A stretch of DNA of 64,000 nt from contig JADKKC010000016.1 of NCBI GenBank assembly GCA_016720685.1, positions 1-64,000 of the forward strand, given 5' to 3'. Under the pieces are notes generated by a model, which worked only from the letters and a program-made list of their open reading frames with translations, made no database searches and had not been told where the DNA came from. Made by a program: the position numbers and the translations under genes. This stretch comes from Zoogloea sp. (lineage in GTDB: Bacteria > Pseudomonadota > Gammaproteobacteria > Burkholderiales > Rhodocyclaceae). Numbering within the stretch: position 1 is the first letter of the stretch; each line of letters starts with the position of its first letter. Below are positions 28,085 through 37,174 of this stretch, one piece after another.

Positions 28085-29470
28085 TCAGTAGTTGCTAAGC
28101 ATGCTCAGTTGCTGGGTCAGGTAGCTGCTGGTGGTGCTCATGCTCGCCATCGCGGTGTCGAGGGCGGTGAACTTCGCCCGGTAGGTTTTTTCGATGGAGG
28201 TCAGGCGGGTTTCGAACGAATCGATCTGCCGGCTCATCATTTTCACGCTGCTGCTCAGGCCGTCGCTACGGCTGGAAATGACGCCGTTCGTGGCGAGCAG
28301 CGCGGTTGTGGTGGTTTTCAAGGCGTCGCCGTAGGCGCCGATCACGGCAGCCGTGGCGGCAAAGTTGGCGCTGGCGGCCTTGTCGAAGCGGGCGCCATCA
28401 AGCTTGAGGCTGCCGTCGGTCTGGAAGGAGATGCCGATCTCGCTGAGCGACTTGTAGGTGGCGCTGCTGAGGCTGTCGGGGCTGCCGCCAACGGCAGTGC
28501 GCAATTGCGACTGGACGCTGCGCAGGGTCGAGTCGCCGTTGAGTACGGCGCCCGTCTTGGTGGCGGCGTTGTAGGCGCCGAGGCTTTTCAGTGACGAGTT
28601 GATGCTGTTGTAGGCGGTGATGAAGGTGTCGAGCTTGCTCTTCAGATCGGTGTTGTCGCGGGCCACCGTGATGGTTGTCGTGCCGGTCTTGGTCAGGTCG
28701 AGGGTGACACCGTCGATGGCATTGCTGATCGTGTTGCCGGTGGTGGCAATCGACACGCCCTGGATTTTCACGGCGGCGTCGGTGGCGGCCTGGGTTTGCG
28801 TGAAGGCGCTCGACGCGGCGATTGGTGTGCCGGGGGCTGCCGGGTCGATGAAGGTGGCGGTGCCGGAAATGCTGACTGCGCCGGCGGTGCCGCCGCTGCT
28901 GGCGGTGAGCAGCAGGTTCTGTTTGCCGCTGGTGTCGGTGACGATGGTGGCGCTGACACCGGCTGCTGCGTTGTTGATGGCATCGCGAACGCCGGAAAGG
29001 GTGTTCTGGCTGCTGTCGAGGGTGATGTCGACAGGGGTGCCGCCTTTGGTGAGCGTCAGTGTGCGCGTGCTGTCGGTGCCGAAATCGAGGACAGGGTCGC
29101 CGGCAGCGTAGGTTGTGCCGAGGGCCTGGCGCTGGGTGGTGGCGAGGGCCGTGACTTCAAGGGAGTAGGTGCCGGCAACCGCAGTGCTGCTGGTTGTTGC
29201 CGTGGCAATGGTCGCGTCGGCAAGGCTTGCCTTGAAACCGGCAAACGCCGCCGTCGCCGACTGGCCGATTGCCGGAGTGAGGGCCTTGGCGGCAGTTTGC
29301 AGCGTGGAGATCGAGCTCTTGAGCGAGCCCAGGGCCGAAATCTTCGATTCGAAGCTGGTCTGCCGGCTCTGGAGCTTGGTGAGGGGCTGTTTCTCGACCG
29401 ACATCAGCGAGCTGACAAGGGATTCGACGTTGATGCCGGAGCCGATTCCTGCTGATGAGATTGTGGCCAT
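28085..29470 (-). CDS. fliD: Flagellar filament cap protein FliD
   Basis: A 461-residue hook-associated protein 2. The N-terminal domain (SSAGIGSGINVESLVSSLMSVEKQPLTKLQSRQTSFESKISALGSLKSSI) and the C-terminal domain (FITAYNSINSSLKSLGAYN, then GISFQTDGSLKLD and LTSIEKTYRAKFTALDTAMASM) match FliD. It is Thr/Ser/Ala-rich in the variable middle. It caps the growing filament and promotes flagellin folding. A sigma-54 promoter lies about 90 bases upstream, separate from the sigma-28 promoter of fliC, so the cap can be made before flagellin. Confidence 0.95.
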   Translation of the reverse strand: MATISSAGIGSGINVESLVSSLMSVEKQPLTKLQSRQTSFESKISALGSLKSSISTLQTAAKALTPAIGQSATAAFAGFKASLADATIATATTSSTAVAGTYSLEVTALATTQRQALGTTYAAGDPVLDFGTDSTRTLTLTKGGTPVDITLDSSQNTLSGVRDAINNAAAGVSATIVTDTSGKQNLLLTASSGGTAGAVSISGTATFIDPAAPGTPIAASSAFTQTQAATDAAVKIQGVSIATTGNTISNAIDGVTLDLTKTGTTTITVARDNTDLKSKLDTFITAYNSINSSLKSLGAYNAATKTGAVLNGDSTLRSVQSQLRTAVGGSPDSLSSATYKSLSEIGISFQTDGSLKLDGARFDKAASANFAATAAVIGAYGDALKTTTTALLATNGVISSRSDGLSSSVKMMSRQIDSFETRLTSIEKTYRAKFTALDTAMASMSTTSSYLTQQLSMLSNY

Positions 29471-29561
29471 GATGCACCCCTTGTATTGCTGTGTTGCGGT
29501 TTGCTGGGATTACGGCCTTGCCCGGAAGAACTTGAGCATTGCGGTAGGGCTAAAGTGAATT

Positions 29562-29577
29562 GGCATTGTGCGTGCCA
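29562..29577 (-). promoter_or_regulatory. Sigma-54 promoter of fliD
   Basis: On the minus strand TGGCACG (29577-29571) is followed, after the exact GG-N10-GC spacing, by ATGCC (29566-29562). The -24 element is perfect, and the -12 element keeps the essential GC. Transcription would start near 29550, about 80 bases before fliD. RpoN control of middle flagellar genes is usual in polar flagellates. Confidence 0.7.
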
Positions 29578-29650
29578 GGTTCCGCGCGGCCTCCAGCAAG
29601 GCAGAATTCGTTGGCGCCAGGGGTGAGTCTGGCGACCGGTGGCGTTGGCC

Positions 29651-30019
29651 TCAGGCTCGTTGCTTGATGAGCAGACCCTGCAATTTGTCGAGGGCCTTGG
29701 CAATGTCCAGCACTTCTTCGGTCGGAATCTGGCGAATCGTTTTTTTCGACTCGGTATCGATCACCTTGACGATGGATACGCCGAGATCTTCGTCGATGGA
29801 GAACTGCAGGCTGTTGGCTGTTTTCTCGATGACGTCCTGGATCTGCTTGACCGCCTGGTTGAGTTGCTCTCTGCTCGGGGGCGCGGCCTTGGCTGCCTGG
29901 GCTTTGCCGGCTTCGAGAGACGCATCGACCGGGCGTGCCGTACCCGTTCCGGCAGAGATCTGGACGGGCGGCGTGTATTGCCCGGCGCTTGCGCCGACTG
30001 ACTGGATGCTCATGTTCAT
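29651..30019 (-). CDS. flaG: FlaG family flagellar protein
   Basis: A 122-residue protein. The C-terminal half (about 50-118) has the FlaG pattern: REQLNQAVKQIQDVIEKTANSLQFSIDEDLGVSIVKVIDTESKKTIRQIPTEEVLDIAKAL. The N-terminal part is a disordered Gly/Pro/Ala-rich segment. FlaG proteins sit between fliC and fliD in many polar flagellates and affect filament length. It follows fliC by 69 bases, and the hairpin between them would set relative levels. Confidence 0.9.
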   Translation of the reverse strand: MNMSIQSVGASAGQYTPPVQISAGTGTARPVDASLEAGKAQAAKAAPPSREQLNQAVKQIQDVIEKTANSLQFSIDEDLGVSIVKVIDTESKKTIRQIPTEEVLDIAKALDKLQGLLIKQRA

Positions 30020-30035
30020 CTCCCGCGTGTGTCAA

Positions 30036-30066
30036 GGGCACCTCCACCGTTTGGGAGGCGGCGCCC
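30036..30066 (-). terminator. Hairpin between fliC and flaG
   Basis: GGGC plus CCTCC (30036-30045) can pair with GGAGG and GCCC (30054-30066, with small internal mismatches). No long T-run follows on the minus strand, so this is more likely a partial terminator or fliC mRNA stabiliser. Confidence 0.45.
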
Positions 30067-30088
30067 GTGAGGTTGTGCTTGGAACTTG

Positions 30089-30907
30089 TTACCTGAGCAG
30101 GGACAGCACGTTGTTCGGCATGCTGTTGGCCTGCGAGACCATCGCGGTGCCAGCCTGCTGGAGAATCTGGGCGCGGGTCATGTTGGCGGTTTCCTGGGCG
30201 AAGTCGGCGTCCATGATCCGGCCGCGGGCTGCCTGGGCGTTTTCGGACGCAACCTGCAGGGTATCCACCACCGAGCTGAAGCGGTTCTGCACGGCACCCC
30301 AGGTGGCGCGGGCGGTGTTCAGGGCGGTCAGCTGCTTGTCGATGTCGCCGATTGCTGCGGATGCGGCAGAGGCTCCAGAAACGCTGCCGCCACCCGAGAC
30401 GGCTGACAGCGAGACGCTGCTGGCCTGCACGGTGATCTGGTCGGTGGCGGCCGTGCCTGCGCCAACCTGGAAGGCGGTGCTGCCGCTACCGTTGAGGACG
30501 GACTGGCCGTTGAAGGTGGTGCCGCTCACGACGCGGTTGATTTCAGCGGAAAGCTGCTGGTATTCCGTATCCAGGTTGCCGCGGTCGCCGCTGGTGTAGG
30601 TTCCGTTGGCCGATTGCACCGCCAGTTCGCGCATCCGTTGGAGGTTGTCGGTCACGGCCTGCATCGCGCTTTCAGCGGTCTGTGCCATCGAGATGCCGTC
30701 GTTCGCGTTGCGGATCGCGACGTTGAAGCCCTTGGCCTGCGAGTTCATGCGGTCGGCAATGGCCAGGCCCGCGGCGTCGTCCTTGGCGCTATTGACGCGC
30801 AGACCTGAGGACAGACGCTGAACCGACAATGCCAGGCTGGACTGGGAGGTTGTGAGGTTGCGTTGCGCGTTGAGCGACATCGCATTGGTGTTGATTGTGG
30901 CAGCCAT
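30089..30907 (-). CDS. fliC: Flagellin
   Basis: A 272-residue flagellin, short because the outer D2/D3 domains are almost absent. The conserved D0/D1 ends are complete: INTNAMSLNAQRNL and LSSGLRVNSAKDDAAGLAIADRM at the N-terminus, ANMTRAQILQQAGTAMVSQANSMPNNVLSLL at the C-terminus. QRMRELAVQSANGT is the TLR5-type motif. The middle (about 150-190) is rich in Ser, Thr, Gly and Ala and is a plausible place for O-linked glycans, in keeping with the sugar genes directly upstream. Transcription is expected from the sigma-28 promoter at 31002-31027. Confidence 0.97.
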   Translation of the reverse strand: MAATINTNAMSLNAQRNLTTSQSSLALSVQRLSSGLRVNSAKDDAAGLAIADRMNSQAKGFNVAIRNANDGISMAQTAESAMQAVTDNLQRMRELAVQSANGTYTSGDRGNLDTEYQQLSAEINRVVSGTTFNGQSVLNGSGSTAFQVGAGTAATDQITVQASSVSLSAVSGGGSVSGASAASAAIGDIDKQLTALNTARATWGAVQNRFSSVVDTLQVASENAQAARGRIMDADFAQETANMTRAQILQQAGTAMVSQANSMPNNVLSLLR

Positions 30908-31001
30908 TATGAATCTCCTTAATTCCGTTCAAGATAAGCGTTTCGGCTTAACTTTGGTTCGCCTTGCCCGGTGTGTGTAAGGCAACCGCCGTTGAAATCA
31001 T

Positions 31002-31027
31002 TAACGGAGATGGCCGCGCGGACTTTA
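31002..31027 (-). promoter_or_regulatory. Sigma-28 (FliA) promoter of fliC
   Basis: On the minus strand TAAA (31027-31024) and TCCGTTAA (31009-31002) are 15 bases apart, the FliA spacing; the -10 element matches GCCGATAA at six of eight positions. It lies about 95 bases before the flagellin start codon. Confidence 0.8.
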
Positions 31028-31219
31028 GATTTTTTTTGATTTTTTTGTAGGCTTCTGGCCTACAGATTCTGGCCGGATTACCGCTTGGCTTTTTATAGCG
31101 GCCCTGAAAATCAAAGCTTTAGCGTCGAGTTTGTAAAAGGATTTCAGTGGCGGGTCGTCGATCCGCCGGGAAAAACCGGCAGGTCGACGACGTGCTTTCA
31201 GGCTGGTGATCGAAGTGCT

Positions 31220-34200
31220 TCAAGGCCCGTAGGCGGCAAACCAGCATGCTGCATGGTTTTCCAGGATGAAGCGGTTTTTCACCCAGGTTTGCAGCGCGAG
31301 ACCGGCCGCGCGGAGGGCTTCGGGTTCGGCCAGTTGTTCGCGGATCGTGGTGATCCACTTTTCCGGGTCGTTGGGTAGCCGGGTAACCGGTGCATTCTGG
31401 TAGGGGTAGATGTCGGTGCAGATGACGGGCCAGCCCATCGCGCCGTATTCAAGCAGCCGCAGGTTGCTCTTGGCTTCGTTGAAGGCGTGGATTTCGAGTG
31501 GCGCGATGGCCAGGTCGAGGTCGAGCCGGGACATTGCCCTGGGGTAGGCGCGAAAATCCAGCTCGAACCCGTGGTGCTCGTGAACAAAGGGCTTGAGCGG
31601 TTCCGGGCACATGCCCATGAAGATCCAGTCCACTTCGTCGGCGAGGGCTTCGACCACCGGGTAGATGAGTTCCAGGTCGCCTTGGTGCTGCTGGGCGCCG
31701 GCCCAGCCGACGCGCGGCTTTCTGCGCGGCAGGCGGGGTGGCTGTACCTCGCCCCACAGGCTCCATTCGAGGCAGTTGGGCATGACCTGGATGTCTTCGA
31801 TCATGTCGGCGCACAGGTCGGCCAGCGGCTGGGTGCTTACGACAAGGCGGTCGGCGAGCCTCAGGGTTCGACGCAGGCGCGGGCGGGCATCCTTGAAGCC
31901 GGCCTTGAAGAAGGAGTTCTTTGCCGGCAGGGCGGTGATCAGGTCGTCAATGGTGATGATGCGCCGGATGCCCTTGTTGAAGCGTGCGTAACCTTCGAGT
32001 GCGTCGGTCTGGGCGTCGTCCAGGGGCTGGTGCAGGATGATCGCGTCGGGCTCGGCGCGGGCGACTTCGACGGGGGTCAGGATGCGGACGAAGAAGGCTT
32101 TGGGTGGCTCGACGATCATCGTCTGGGCCAGGCCGGCCAGGCCGATGACACGCAGGGGTGCCCGCAGGCGGTATTCGCCGGCACCGCCGGTGAGGGGGAC
32201 ACCCATGATGCGGGGCCGGTCGTGGAAGTCGGTGTTCCAGTCGGTGGGGGCGACGTATTCCGGCGTGTAGTGCACGGTGAGGCTGAGATTGCGGTTGTAG
32301 AACGGATCGTTGGCGAGGCGCGGCATCCAGCGGGCCATCAGGGTGTGGTGATCGCGGCGGGCGGCGACCACGTCGGCCAGCGCTTCGGCCGGCTGGCGCT
32401 GGCGGGCCTTGACGGAGACCGCGCCGTAATGGACCAGCATGGCGCTCGGGGTCCAGATGGTGCGGAGCTTGAGTGCGCTCATTCGCAGGCTCAGGTCGAC
32501 GGCGCCGTGCAGGAAGGGCTGGTTTTCGGCATCCATGCCGCCCAGTGCCTCAAAGGCGCTGCGCCGCACGAGGAGCGCGGAGCCGCTGACGGCGCTGGCC
32601 TCCTGGTCGCACAGGGCGCGGCCCATGTAGCCGGGTTCGACGAGTTCGAGTTCGCCGTCCCAGGGGCTGGCGGCGGTGCCGCGCAGCCCGAGAACCCAGG
32701 CGGCGTTCTGGAGTTTGGCGCTTTCGGGGTAGGCGAGGCGGGGGCCGACGATGCCGACGTCCGGGCGCTGGGCGAACTCCATCAGGCGGTCCAGCCATTC
32801 GTCCTGGACAACGTGGGTGTCGTTGTCGAGGAACAGCAGGTAGTCGCCGCGGGCCGCCGCCGCACCGGCATTGGCGCCGCGGGAATAGCTGAAATCACCC
32901 GGCTGGCGGACGATGCGGACGCGCCCGGCGCCCGGCGCCTCGGTCTGCAGCCGCTCGAACAGCGCAAGGGCGTCGGGGTCGGTGCTGTCGTTGTCGACGA
33001 TGACGACTTCGTAGGCGGGGTAGGTGGTGCTGGCGAAGAGGCTGTCCAGCAGCGGACGCAGGTATTCCTCGCGGTCGCGGGTCTGAATGACGATGCTGAC
33101 CAGCGGCTGGTCGGGCCAGCGGTAGCGGATATGGCGGGTGCCGAACAGGGCGCCATCGCGAATGTCGGCATCGAGCCCGTGGCGCTGGAGGTGGGCGGCC
33201 ACGGCAGCCATTTCGGCTTCGGGGTTCATGGCGCGGGTGGAACTGCGTGGCAGATGGGCGAGCATCTGGCTGACGTGGCCGATTGCCGCCGGGCCGTGGT
33301 GATCGAGCAGGCGCAGGGTGAGGTCGTAGCTTTCGGCGCCGGCGCAGCTGCCGAAACGGCCGCTCTCCAGGAAGGCCTGCTTCTCGACGAGCACCAGGCT
33401 GCCGAAATACGCCATCGAGCGCAGCAGATCCACGTTGAGATCGGGCTTGAAGAGGGGCGCGGTGTAGCGGTCGTCGGCCTCGCGGGTGTCTTCGTCGACG
33501 TAAATCAGGCGCCAGTCGGGGCGGATGTTGATGTAGTCGGCAATGACCTGCAGCGCGTAGGGCTCGAAGGTGATGCCGGGTATGACCGAGGCGATCCAGT
33601 TGCAGGGGGAGGCCGCCGCCATTTCGTCGATGACGTAGGCGATATGCACGGCGTCCCGGAGGGACAACCACTGGATCTGGTCCGAGCCCTCAAGACCTTC
33701 GGGTGGGGAAAGGTCGGTGACGATGGTGATCCGCCATTCGGGGTAAAGCTGGGCGGCCAGGCTGTCGAGGGTGTCGGCCAGCAGGTTTTCCTCGCCGGCC
33801 TTGAGACCGACCAGGATGTGCAGTGCGGGGCGGCTGGTCCAGCGGCGCACCATGCGCTCGGCGAGCACGTCGGCATCGATTTCCTGCATCGAGCTGCGGC
33901 TCCGCCAGAGGGCGTAATGGGTATCCGCGGCGGACAGGGGCGGCAGGTCCTCGTCCGCGCCCGAGAGGATCAGGCCGTGATCCGGGTTGCGGCACAGGGC
34001 GGCGGCTTCGTCGAGGGACTTGGCGTGAATCACGGCCGGGCTGTACTGGGGCGTGAAGCGGGCCCGGGCTCTGGCAAAGGCGGGAAATTTTTCGCGAAAG
34101 CGCTTTTCGTAGCGCAGCCAGTCGTCGCCAAAATTGCCGCCGGAGCTATGCACCAGCAGCAGGTCCTTGCACACGCCGAGGCGGAAGCCGGCCCGGTGGC

Positions 34201-34936
34201 AGCGATGGGTGAAGTCGATGTCGTAGAGGTGGAAGCCGTCGAAGGTCTCGCTGTCGAAGGGCACCGTTTCGAAGACTTTTCGCCGGCCGGCGAGAAACAC
34301 GCCGTCGAGGGCTTCGACGGGGATGCGGCGCTCGGCCGAGGTGTCGTAGTAATTGATGGAGAACGGGGCTTCGGGCTGGCCCGCGGGGCCGTGGATGACG
34401 AGGCCGGCCGAATTGACCGGGCCGCCGTTGAGCCAGAAGGCGGTCTTGAGTTTCCGCGGGCCGGCGACGCCGATCAGGTCGAACTGTTCGAGGCCCTGGC
34501 CGAGCACGCGGGCAAGGGCTTCGCCGCACAGCAGGTCGATGTCGTCGTGGCACAGGACGAGGGTGTCGTGGCGGGCCAGTTGGATGCCGCGGGTGTAGCC
34601 CTCGGCGAGGCTTTGCGCATCGCGGATGCGGATGATTTCGTGCCTGACCGTGCAGATCTCGCCGAGCCGCTTGTTGATGAATCTGAACTTGGCATCGTCG
34701 ATGGAGCAGATGACGAAGCTGATGCCCTGGCTGGTGGCCGGGAGGGGTGCGATGCCTGCGTTCGGAAGCACGCCCTGCACCACGAATGTTCCCGGCAGGG
34801 GGGAGAGTGCCTGGTCCGGGCTCGTGCTGAAACGCACAACGCTGGCAGAGGCATGAACCGGGCTGACTTCGTCGGCGAAGAGGTCTTCGTCATCGATGCC
34901 GCTGCGTGGTTCAAAAGGCGGAGTGTTGGTGGGCAT
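31220..34936 (-). CDS. Multi-module glycosyltransferase (StrF-like, GT2-like and GT4-like parts)
   Basis: A 1238-residue cytosolic protein with several glycosyltransferase modules. Residues about 70-290 resemble the StrF-type GT-A domain (FVICSIDDAKF, TLVLCHDDIDL, GVFLAGRRKVFE). About 370-570 is a second, diverged GT2-like region (LVGLKAGEENLLADTLDSL, YVDEDTREADD). About 610-870 is a canonical GT2 domain (VSIVIQTRDREEYL, VVIVDNDSTD, LLFLDNDTHV with the DxD metal motif). The last about 280 residues look like a GT-B/GT4 domain (RVGWAGAQQHQGDLELI, then EAKSNLRLLEYGAMGWPVICTD). It lies next to fliC behind sugar-nucleotide genes, so transfer of a glycan to flagellin is the best guess; acceptor and sugar are unknown. 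Confidence 0.85.
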   Translation of the reverse strand: MPTNTPPFEPRSGIDDEDLFADEVSPVHASASVVRFSTSPDQALSPLPGTFVVQGVLPNAGIAPLPATSQGISFVICSIDDAKFRFINKRLGEICTVRHEIIRIRDAQSLAEGYTRGIQLARHDTLVLCHDDIDLLCGEALARVLGQGLEQFDLIGVAGPRKLKTAFWLNGGPVNSAGLVIHGPAGQPEAPFSINYYDTSAERRIPVEALDGVFLAGRRKVFETVPFDSETFDGFHLYDIDFTHRCHRAGFRLGVCKDLLLVHSSGGNFGDDWLRYEKRFREKFPAFARARARFTPQYSPAVIHAKSLDEAAALCRNPDHGLILSGADEDLPPLSAADTHYALWRSRSSMQEIDADVLAERMVRRWTSRPALHILVGLKAGEENLLADTLDSLAAQLYPEWRITIVTDLSPPEGLEGSDQIQWLSLRDAVHIAYVIDEMAAASPCNWIASVIPGITFEPYALQVIADYINIRPDWRLIYVDEDTREADDRYTAPLFKPDLNVDLLRSMAYFGSLVLVEKQAFLESGRFGSCAGAESYDLTLRLLDHHGPAAIGHVSQMLAHLPRSSTRAMNPEAEMAAVAAHLQRHGLDADIRDGALFGTRHIRYRWPDQPLVSIVIQTRDREEYLRPLLDSLFASTTYPAYEVVIVDNDSTDPDALALFERLQTEAPGAGRVRIVRQPGDFSYSRGANAGAAAARGDYLLFLDNDTHVVQDEWLDRLMEFAQRPDVGIVGPRLAYPESAKLQNAAWVLGLRGTAASPWDGELELVEPGYMGRALCDQEASAVSGSALLVRRSAFEALGGMDAENQPFLHGAVDLSLRMSALKLRTIWTPSAMLVHYGAVSVKARQRQPAEALADVVAARRDHHTLMARWMPRLANDPFYNRNLSLTVHYTPEYVAPTDWNTDFHDRPRIMGVPLTGGAGEYRLRAPLRVIGLAGLAQTMIVEPPKAFFVRILTPVEVARAEPDAIILHQPLDDAQTDALEGYARFNKGIRRIITIDDLITALPAKNSFFKAGFKDARPRLRRTLRLADRLVVSTQPLADLCADMIEDIQVMPNCLEWSLWGEVQPPRLPRRKPRVGWAGAQQHQGDLELIYPVVEALADEVDWIFMGMCPEPLKPFVHEHHGFELDFRAYPRAMSRLDLDLAIAPLEIHAFNEAKSNLRLLEYGAMGWPVICTDIYPYQNAPVTRLPNDPEKWITTIREQLAEPEALRAAGLALQTWVKNRFILENHAACWFAAYGP

Positions 34937-34975
34937 GCGTTCTCCGGGTGACGGAAGGCTGGGGATTGTTGGGGC

Positions 34976-36055
34976 TCATCGGCGCAGGCGGGGCGCGGAG
35001 GGCTCGTGCGCCGGGCTGCCTGCTTCGTGCGATGGGTGTTCGTGACGGTGGTTCGGGCGGGTCAACCGGGCGTCATGGCGCAGTTGCTCGAGGTCGAATT
35101 CCACCATTTCCCGGATCAGTTCCCGGAACGTGACTTCGGCTTGCCAGCCGAGGTGCTGGCGGGCTTTAGAGGGATCGCCGCGCAGCTCGTGCAGCTCCTG
35201 GCGTCTTTCTATATGAGGCTGGAAGCTGACGTGCTGCCGAAAATCCAGCCCGACGATGCCGAAGGCGATTTCGCACAGTTCGGCGACGCTGTGGGTGATG
35301 CCCGTGGCCACCACAAAATCTTCTGGCACGTCGTGCTGCAGCATCAGGTGCATGGCGCGCACGTGATCCCGGGCGTGCCCCCAGTCGCGCCGGTGATCGG
35401 CGCTGCCCAGTTGCAGGGTTTCCCGGGCGCCGAGGGCGATGCGGGCTGCGCCCAGGGTGACTTTGCGGGTTACAAAGTGCGCCGGGCGCCGGGGGCTTTC
35501 GTGGTTGTAAAGAATGGCTCCGCAGGCGAAGAGTTTCTGGTGCGACCGGTAGGCGCCAAGCATGTGCAGGGCGTAGGTTTTGGCGGCCCCGTAGGCGTTG
35601 GAGGGGGCGACCGGCGTGCTTTCGTTCTGGGGCGAGGTGGTGCTGTTGGCGAATATCTCGCTGCTCAAGGCCTGGCAGAAGCGCGAGCGGGGCGAGAACT
35701 GCAGGATCGCCTCCAGGATGCGCGTGGCCGCCAGACCATTGATGTCACCGCTGACAATGGCTTCATCGAAAAGGTGGGCGCTGGATGCGAGCGCCCCCAG
35801 GTTGTAGATCTCGTCCGGCTGCTGCTCCTCGATCAGGGCGCTGACCTGATCGAAGCGGCCAAGGTCGAGCTGCCGCAGTTCGCCTGGGTAGGGCCGGGCA
35901 AGGCTGGCCGGATCGCGATGGGTGGTGCCGACGACTGCGTAGCCCCGGCCGAGCAGAAGTTCGGTCAGGTAGCTGCCGTCCTGGCCGAGCGCGCCGATGA
36001 TCAGCGCTTTTCTGGCCGGGGCCGGGTGACGGAGGGGCGATGAGGCGTTGGGCAT
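34976..36055 (-). CDS. GDP-mannose 4,6-dehydratase-like SDR enzyme
   Basis: A 359-residue extended short-chain dehydrogenase. Seen: the nucleotide-binding ALIIGALGQDGSYLTELLLGRGY, the catalytic region YNLGALAS..., SSEIFAN, the YGAAK pair (Tyr-x3-Lys) and NHESPRRPAHFVTRKVT, typical of the GDP-mannose dehydratase family. Start 36055 (MPNASSPLRH) is chosen; the frame extends upstream inside gmd. It lies 14 bases after gmd. A second family member beside a bona fide gmd suggests it acts on the gmd product, for example as a GDP-4-keto-6-deoxymannose reductase giving GDP-rhamnose, but a second dehydratase cannot be excluded. The tail (about 330-359) is basic and His-rich. Confidence 0.8.
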   Translation of the reverse strand: MPNASSPLRHPAPARKALIIGALGQDGSYLTELLLGRGYAVVGTTHRDPASLARPYPGELRQLDLGRFDQVSALIEEQQPDEIYNLGALASSAHLFDEAIVSGDINGLAATRILEAILQFSPRSRFCQALSSEIFANSTTSPQNESTPVAPSNAYGAAKTYALHMLGAYRSHQKLFACGAILYNHESPRRPAHFVTRKVTLGAARIALGARETLQLGSADHRRDWGHARDHVRAMHLMLQHDVPEDFVVATGITHSVAELCEIAFGIVGLDFRQHVSFQPHIERRQELHELRGDPSKARQHLGWQAEVTFRELIREMVEFDLEQLRHDARLTRPNHRHEHPSHEAGSPAHEPSAPRLRR

Positions 36056-36069
36056 TCCTGCGCTGCGGC

Positions 36070-37161
36070 CTAGTCGGTGTGACTGAAATACTTGAAACCG
36101 TTCTTGCTGGCCAGTTCGTCCCGACGGGCTTCGCTGAGATCCTGCAGGGCCATCTCCCGGACCAGTTCGTGGAAGGCGGTGCGCGGCGTCCAGCCCAGGC
36201 GATCCCGGGCTTTCGAGGCGTCGCCGAGCAGGGTTTCCACTTCGGCCGGGCGGAAATATCGGGGGTCGATCTCGACGACGCAGTCGCCGGTGATCTGGTC
36301 GTAGGCTTTTTCGTCCAGGCCGTCGCCTTCCCAGCGCAGCGGCATGCCGAGTGTGGCGGCCGCGGTGTCGACGAATTCGCGTACCGAATGTTGTTCGCCG
36401 GAGGCAATGACGTAGTCTTCGGCCGACTGCTGTTGCAGCATCAGCCACATGGCTTCCACGTAGTCGCGTGCATGGCCCCAGTCGCGCAAGGCGTTCAGGT
36501 TGCCCAGGTAAAGCCGCGTTTGCATGCCCAGTTTGATGCGGGCCAGGGCCCGGGTGATCTTGCGCGTGACAAAGATTTCGCCGCGGATCGGCGATTCGTG
36601 GTTGAAGAGTATGCCGTTGCAGGCGTACATGCCGTAGGCCTCGCGGTAATTCACGGTGATCCAGTAGGCGTAGAGCTTGGCGGCGGCGTAGGGCGAGCGC
36701 GGGTAGAAGGGAGTGCTTTCCTTCTGGGGGGTTTCCTGTACCAGGCCGTAGAGTTCGGAGGTGGAGGCCTGATAAAAACGCGTCGTGCGCTCAAGCCCGG
36801 CGATGCGGATTGCTTCGAGCAGGCGCAGCGTGCCGACGCCGACCGTGTTGGCCGTGTATTCGGGTTGCTCGAAGGACACCGCCACGTGGCTTTGCGCGGC
36901 CAGGTTGTAGACTTCGTCCGGCGCGGTGTGCTCGACGATGCGGACCAGGCTCGACGAATCGGTCAGGTCGCCGTAGTGCAGGGTCAGGTCGTGGCCGGCT
37001 TCGTGGGTGGCATGAAGAAGATGGTCGATCCTGGCCGTGTTGAACTGGGAGGCCCGGCGGCGGATGCCGTGTACGGAATACCCTTTCGAGAGCAGGAGTT
37101 CCGCGAGGTAGGCGCCGTCCTGCCCGGTGATGCCCGAGATCAGGGCCGTTTTCTTTTTCAT
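36070..37161 (-). CDS. gmd: GDP-mannose 4,6-dehydratase
   Basis: A 363-residue enzyme that converts GDP-mannose to GDP-4-keto-6-deoxymannose, the branch point to GDP-fucose, GDP-rhamnose and GDP-perosamine. It has [65 protein letters not shown], the catalytic STSELYG and YAAAK segments, [17 protein letters not shown] and [17 protein letters not shown], all hallmark blocks. ATG 37161 (MKKKTALIS) is chosen over an upstream in-frame start that would add a non-homologous tail. It is probably part of a co-directional operon with its neighbours. Confidence 0.95.
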   Translation of the reverse strand: MKKKTALISGITGQDGAYLAELLLSKGYSVHGIRRRASQFNTARIDHLLHATHEAGHDLTLHYGDLTDSSSLVRIVEHTAPDEVYNLAAQSHVAVSFEQPEYTANTVGVGTLRLLEAIRIAGLERTTRFYQASTSELYGLVQETPQKESTPFYPRSPYAAAKLYAYWITVNYREAYGMYACNGILFNHESPIRGEIFVTRKITRALARIKLGMQTRLYLGNLNALRDWGHARDYVEAMWLMLQQQSAEDYVIASGEQHSVREFVDTAAATLGMPLRWEGDGLDEKAYDQITGDCVVEIDPRYFRPAEVETLLGDASKARDRLGWTPRTAFHELVREMALQDLSEARRDELASKNGFKYFSHTD

Positions 37162-37174
37162 GGCCGCTATTCCT

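Noticed and set aside
31487..34951. 1154-codon plus-strand open frame
   Set aside because: It is the antisense of the glycosyltransferase gene; Val/Gly/Ala-rich composition is a codon-bias shadow.
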